A stretch of DNA of 48,296 nucleotides, from assembly GCA_029266575.1 (NCBI GenBank), contig JAQSWP010000011.1:1-48296 (forward strand), read 5' to 3'. Of the stretch, positions 44,749 through 48,296 are shown in pieces (the stretch's first letter is position 1; the number at the start of each line of letters is the position of its first letter). A program made the translations under genes and the position numbers. The notes under the pieces are model-generated. The model did not search any database. It worked only from the letters and a program-made list of their open reading frames with translations, and had not been told where the DNA came from. The stretch comes from Alphaproteobacteria bacterium (GTDB lineage Bacteria > Pseudomonadota > Alphaproteobacteria > Reyranellales > JAQSWP01).

Positions 44749-45753
44749 ATGGCGCAGCAGAACGCCCAATCAGCCAGTCCGCCTGTCTCGATGGACCGCA
44801 ACCTGGCGCTGGAAGCGGTGCGGGTGACCGAAGCGGCCGCACTCGCCGCCTCCAAGCTGATGGGCCGCGGCAACGAGAAGGCCGCCGACCAGGCCGCCGT
44901 CGATGCCATGCGGCGGGCGCTGAACAGCCTTTCCATCGAAGGCACGGTGGTGATCGGCGAGGGCGAGCGCGACGAGGCGCCAATGCTCTATATCGGCGAG
45001 AAGGTCGGCACCGGGCATGGCCCGCGCATCGACATCGCGCTCGATCCGCTGGAAGGCACCACCATCACCGCCAAGGGCGGACCCAATGCCATGGCCGTGA
45101 TCGCCATGGCCGATCACGGCAACTTCCTCAATGCGCCCGACGTCTATATGGACAAGATCGCCGTCGGCGGCGGCCTGCCGCAGGGCGTGGTCGATATCGA
45201 TCTTAGCCCGGCGGAGAACCTGAAGAATTTGGCCAAGGCGAAGAAGGTCGATATCTCCGACCTGGTGGCCTGCATCCTCGACCGGCCGCGCCACAGCGAG
45301 CTGATCGTCAAGGTGCGTGAAGCCGGCGCGCGCATCATGCTGATCTCCGATGGCGACGTGGCGGGCGTCATCGCCACCTCGACGCCGGAAGCGGGCGTCG
45401 ATATCTATATCGGCAGCGGCGGCGCGCCCGAAGGCGTATTGGCGGCGGCGGGATTGCGCTGCATCGGCGGCCAGATGCAGGGCCGCCTGCTGTTCCGCAA
45501 CGACGACGAGAAGGGCCGCGCCAAGCGCATGGGCATCACCGATTATAACCGCAAATACGACATGCTCGATCTGGCCAAGGGCGACGTGATGTTCGCCGCC
45601 ACCGGCGTCACCTCGGGCTCGATGCTGAAGGGCGTGCGCCGTTTCCATGGCGGGGCGGAAACGCATTCGCTGGTGATGCGGTCGAAGACCGGCACCATGC
45701 GCTACATCACCGGCACGCATAATTTCAATCGCAAGTCCGGCTTCGACGATTGA
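44749..45753 (+). CDS. glpX: Fructose-1,6-bisphosphatase class II
   Basis: Gluconeogenic phosphatase, 334 residues. The lithium-sensitive phosphatase fold shows VVIGEGERDEAPMLYIGEKV, IALDPLEGTTITAKGGPNAM (metal-binding DPLEGT), MADHGNFLNAPDVYMDKIAV and IGSGGAPEGVLAAAGLRCIG. AGGGAG lies 8 nt before ATG. It sits between hom and recJ as in many alphaproteobacteria. Confidence 0.96.
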   Translation: MAQQNAQSASPPVSMDRNLALEAVRVTEAAALAASKLMGRGNEKAADQAAVDAMRRALNSLSIEGTVVIGEGERDEAPMLYIGEKVGTGHGPRIDIALDPLEGTTITAKGGPNAMAVIAMADHGNFLNAPDVYMDKIAVGGGLPQGVVDIDLSPAENLKNLAKAKKVDISDLVACILDRPRHSELIVKVREAGARIMLISDGDVAGVIATSTPEAGVDIYIGSGGAPEGVLAAAGLRCIGGQMQGRLLFRNDDEKGRAKRMGITDYNRKYDMLDLAKGDVMFAATGVTSGSMLKGVRRFHGGAETHSLVMRSKTGTMRYITGTHNFNRKSGFDD

Positions 45754-45763
45754 TGGTGCGGCG

Positions 45764-47499
45764 ATGAGCGAAGCCGCGGCCTTCCTCGGCATCGAAAAAT
45801 CGCTGACAGGGCGGCGCTGGTATGCGCGCGAGGCCGACGAACGGCTGGCGCAAACCATCGCCCAGAACCGCAACCTGCCGGAAGTACTGGCGCGCGTGCT
45901 TTCCGGCCGCTCCGTACCGCTGGACGGGCTGGACGATTATCTGCAGCCGACGCTGCGTCGGGCTTTGCCCGATCGGTGCGGGATGGCGAGGAGATCGCGG
46001 TGTTCGGCGACTATGACGTCGATGGCGCCACGTCGACGGCGCTGCTGCTGCGCTTCATCCGTGCCGTGGGCGGCAGAGTGCGCGCCTATATCCCCGACCG
46101 CCAGAAGGAAGGGTATGGCCCCAATGCGGCGGCGCTGATCGGCTTGCGGCAGGCAGGCGTCGCGCTGGCGATTACAGTGGATTGCGGCATCACCGCCTTC
46201 GAGCCGCTGCAGGCGGCGCAGGATGCCGGGCTCGACATGATCGTGGTCGATCACCATGTCGCCGAGCCGCGTTTGCCGGCGGCCTATGCCGTGATCAATC
46301 CCAACCGGCTGGACGAGACCAGCCCGCACCGCAATCTGGCCGCTGTCGGCGTCGCCTTCCTCTTGGTCATCGCCGCCAATCGGGCGCTGCGCCAGGCGGG
46401 GTGGTTCGGCGGTGATCGCCCGGAACCCGATCTGATGCAATGGCTCGATCTGGTGGCGCTGGGCACGATCTGCGACATGGTTCCGCTCACCGGCCTCAAT
46501 CGGGCGCTGGTGGTGCAGGGGCTGAAGATCATGGCGCAGCGGCGCAACAAGGGGCTGGCGGCGCTGGCCGACATCGCGCGCGTTGCGGAAGCGCCGGGAA
46601 CGTTCCATTCCGGTTTCCTGTTCGGCCCGCGGGTCAATGCCGGCGGCAGAATCGGCGCCTCCGATCTCGGCACCAGATTGCTGTCGACCGAGGACGCGGC
46701 GGAAGCGGCGATGCTGGCGGAGAAACTGGATTTCCTGAATGCCGAACGGCGCGCCATCGAAGCGTCGGTGCTGGATCAGGCATTGCGCCAGATCGAGACC
46801 ATGGGGGAATTGCCACCGTTCCTGCTGCTGGCCGGCGAGGGGTGGCATCCCGGCGTCATCGGCATCGTCGCCAGCCGCGTGCTGGAGCGCGTGCACCGGC
46901 CGGTGTTCATCGTCGGCATCGACGGCGAGACCGGCAAGGGATCGGGCCGTTCGATCCGCGGCTTCGATATGGGCAGCGCCGTTATTGCCGCGCGCCAGGC
47001 CGGGTTGCTGATCAATGGCGGCGGTCACGCCATGGCGGCTGGACTGACCGTGGCGCGCGAGCAGATCGAGCGCGTGCGGCAGTTCCTGCTGGAGCGTGTG
47101 ATGGGGAGCCTGGGCGGGCAGGTGCCGGCGCCCAGTTTGGGCATCGATGGGCCGCTGATGCCGGGCGCGGCGACGCTCGATCTGTGCGGCCATATCGAGC
47201 GCATCGGGCCGTTCGGCATCGGCAATCCCGAGCCGCGCTTCGTGCTGCCCGCCGTGCGGGTGGAATACGCCGATCGGGTCGGCGAGGGCGGTCATATCCG
47301 CTGCGTGCTGAGCGCGGGTGCGGCCCGCATCAACGCCATCGCCTTTCGGGCCGCCGACAACGCCATCGGCCGCGCTCTTCTGGCCCGCGACGGCTTGCCG
47401 CTGCATGTCGCCGGCGCGCTCAGGATCAATCGCTGGCGGGGAAAAAGCGACGTGCAGATGCAGATCGACGATGCCGCGCCGGCAGGGCTTGGCGCTTGA
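45764..47499 (+). pseudogene. recJ: Single-stranded-DNA exonuclease RecJ, interrupted by a frameshifting deletion
   Basis: RecJ is the 5'-3' single-strand exonuclease of recombination and mismatch repair. The first frame (from ATG 45764) gives a normal N-terminus ending DDYLQPTLRRALPD at 45973. The continuation VRDGEEIAVFGDYDVDGATS begins at GTG 45976 in another frame and runs to 47499 with the catalytic motifs DYDVDG, IVVDHHVAE and INGGGHAMAAGLTV. RecJ proteins normally have about 17 residues between LPDP and the AVxxGE block; these are missing and the frame is shifted. GTG 45976 has no ribosome site. Unless the break is an error, the product is a truncated 124-residue fragment. Confidence 0.88.
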
Positions 47500-47550
47500 T
47501 TTCCCGGTGAAAACTGCTAGGTAAGCGCCCTGCCGCGATGGCCCTCTCAC

Positions 47551-47626
47551 GTCCCCATCGTCTAGAGGCCTAGGACACCGCCCTTTCACGGCGGTAACAG
47601 GGGTTCGAATCCCCTTGGGGACGCCA
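47551..47626 (+). tRNA. tRNA-Glu(TTC)
   Basis: A cloverleaf with acceptor GTCCCCA, anticodon stem CCGCC/GGCGG, loop CTTTCAC with anticodon TTC, T arm CAGGGG-TTCGAAT-CCCCTT, acceptor complement TGGGGAC, discriminator G and encoded CCA. It lies 51 nt after the recJ end. Confidence 0.97.
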
Positions 47627-47678
47627 GCATAGACCAGGGTTCGTCCAGCCATCCCGCGCTGGCGGTCTTTCAGGGAAT

Positions 47679-48296
47679 CTAGAGCGGCGTTTCGGCTGCC
47701 TTTGCCGCCATGGCCTGATGCGCCGCGGCAGCGCCGGCGGTCGAATCGCCGGAGACCTGGATCATCGGCAGGGCGAACTTAAGGCCGGCCTCGTCGAAGC
47801 GTTTCTTGATCATGGCATTGGCGCGGCGGCGCAAGACGAATTGCTTGCCGGGCTTGGTCATCATCTTGAGGCGGATGGTGACGCCATAGTCGCCGAACTC
47901 CTCGACGCCCTGCATCTTCAGCGGCTCGATGATGTCGCGGCCGAGTTCGGGATCTTCCGCCAGTTCGCGACCGATCTGCTTGACGATCTTCTTCGCCTTG
48001 TCGAAATCCGAGCCATAGGCGACGTTGATGACCATCTTGTCGATCACCCAGTCGCGGCTCATGTTCTGGATCGCGCCAAGCTCGCCGAATGGCACGGTGA
48101 AGAGCGGGCCGCGATGGTGGCGCAGCTTCACCGACCGCAGGCTGAAGGATTCGACCACGCCCTTGTAGTTACCGCTCTGCACGTACTCGCCGACCCGGAA
48201 GGCATCGTCCAGCAAGTAGAACACGCCGCTGAACACGTCCTTGACCAACGTCTGCGCGCCGAAACCGACGGCCACGCCGACTACGCCGGCGCCGGC
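47679..48296 (-). CDS. Partial mechanosensitive ion channel, MscS family
   Basis: The C-terminal 205 residues of an MscS-like channel; the N-terminal part lies beyond the window edge. The pore-lining helix GAGVVGVAVGFGAQTLVKDV with alternating Gly/Ala, then FSGVFYLLDDAFRVGEYV, the beta domain (FSLRSVKLRHHRGPLFTVPF) and the alpha/beta cytoplasmic domain are seen. The tail is alanine-rich. Its stop codon TAG on the minus strand is within CTAGAGCGG, the same 9 nt that begin the palindromic elements. Confidence 0.93.
   Translation of the reverse strand, partial: AGAGVVGVAVGFGAQTLVKDVFSGVFYLLDDAFRVGEYVQSGNYKGVVESFSLRSVKLRHHRGPLFTVPFGELGAIQNMSRDWVIDKMVINVAYGSDFDKAKKIVKQIGRELAEDPELGRDIIEPLKMQGVEEFGDYGVTIRLKMMTKPGKQFVLRRRANAMIKKRFDEAGLKFALPMIQVSGDSTAGAAAAHQAMAAKAAETPL

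Noticed and set aside
45937-47652. Minus-strand open frame spanning recJ and tRNA-Glu (571 codons)
   Set aside because: It runs through a tRNA gene and opposite the DHH motifs of recJ; it is a shadow.

Overview
The window is an ordinary, densely packed chromosomal segment of a GC-rich alphaproteobacterium, most likely of the Rhodospirillales type. The evidence is gene order and protein type: rpiB-glyA-nrdR-ribD-ribE-ribBA-ribH-nusB-thiL, divergent bamE and cytochrome bc1 chaperone genes followed by yceD-rpmF-plsX-fabH-ihfA-merR, rplM-rpsI-argC, a class I PHA synthase, a potassium-independent proton pyrophosphatase and type II FBPase. I see no prophage, insertion sequence, integron, CRISPR array or replication origin. 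Taxon is inferred from these features only.

Layout. Positions 1-6.9 kb: the edge of a probable family 2 glycosyltransferase, a glutaryl-CoA dehydrogenase, and a divergent branched-chain amino acid ABC transporter (livHMGF, a small DUF6867-type membrane protein, livK). 6.9-14.1 kb: a housekeeping run for pentose phosphate, one-carbon, riboflavin and thiamine metabolism. 14.1-18.4 kb: a palindromic repeat element, an MFS transporter, hppA and bamE. 18.4-23.3 kb: the bc1 chaperone, fatty acid/phospholipid synthesis genes, IHF alpha, a MerR regulator and tRNA-Pro(GGG). 23.3-29 kb: a DUF2165 membrane protein, an orphan membrane histidine kinase, a second copy of the repeat, a lipase-like hydrolase with a small unknown partner, cutA, an MFS transporter and a VOC protein. 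29-36.1 kb: a glutathione transferase, O-acetylhomoserine sulfhydrylase behind a structured leader, a molybdenum hydroxylase pair, a CoA-binding protein, an enoyl-CoA hydratase-like protein and a thioesterase. 36.1-48.3 kb: rplM-rpsI, argC, a gamma carbonic anhydrase, phaC, an OmpA-like lipoprotein, alaC-hom-glpX-recJ, tRNA-Glu(TTC) and a partial MscS channel.

Three conserved genes (livH, ribBA, recJ) each lack a block that I estimate at about 39-50 nt. It is in frame in livH and frame-breaking in the other two. Three such lesions in 48 kb suggest either consensus/assembly error or real small deletions, and reads would decide.

The most unusual non-coding signal is a pair of double-hairpin palindromic elements with CTAGAGC/GCTCTAG ends at 14084-14220 and 25407-25528. 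Between the two copies, three base pairs of hairpin 1 changed on both arms so that pairing is kept. Each element supplies the TAG stop of the gene before it. I found no clearly new multi-gene system; the best candidate for an undescribed component is the DUF6867-type protein translationally coupled to the Liv transporter.
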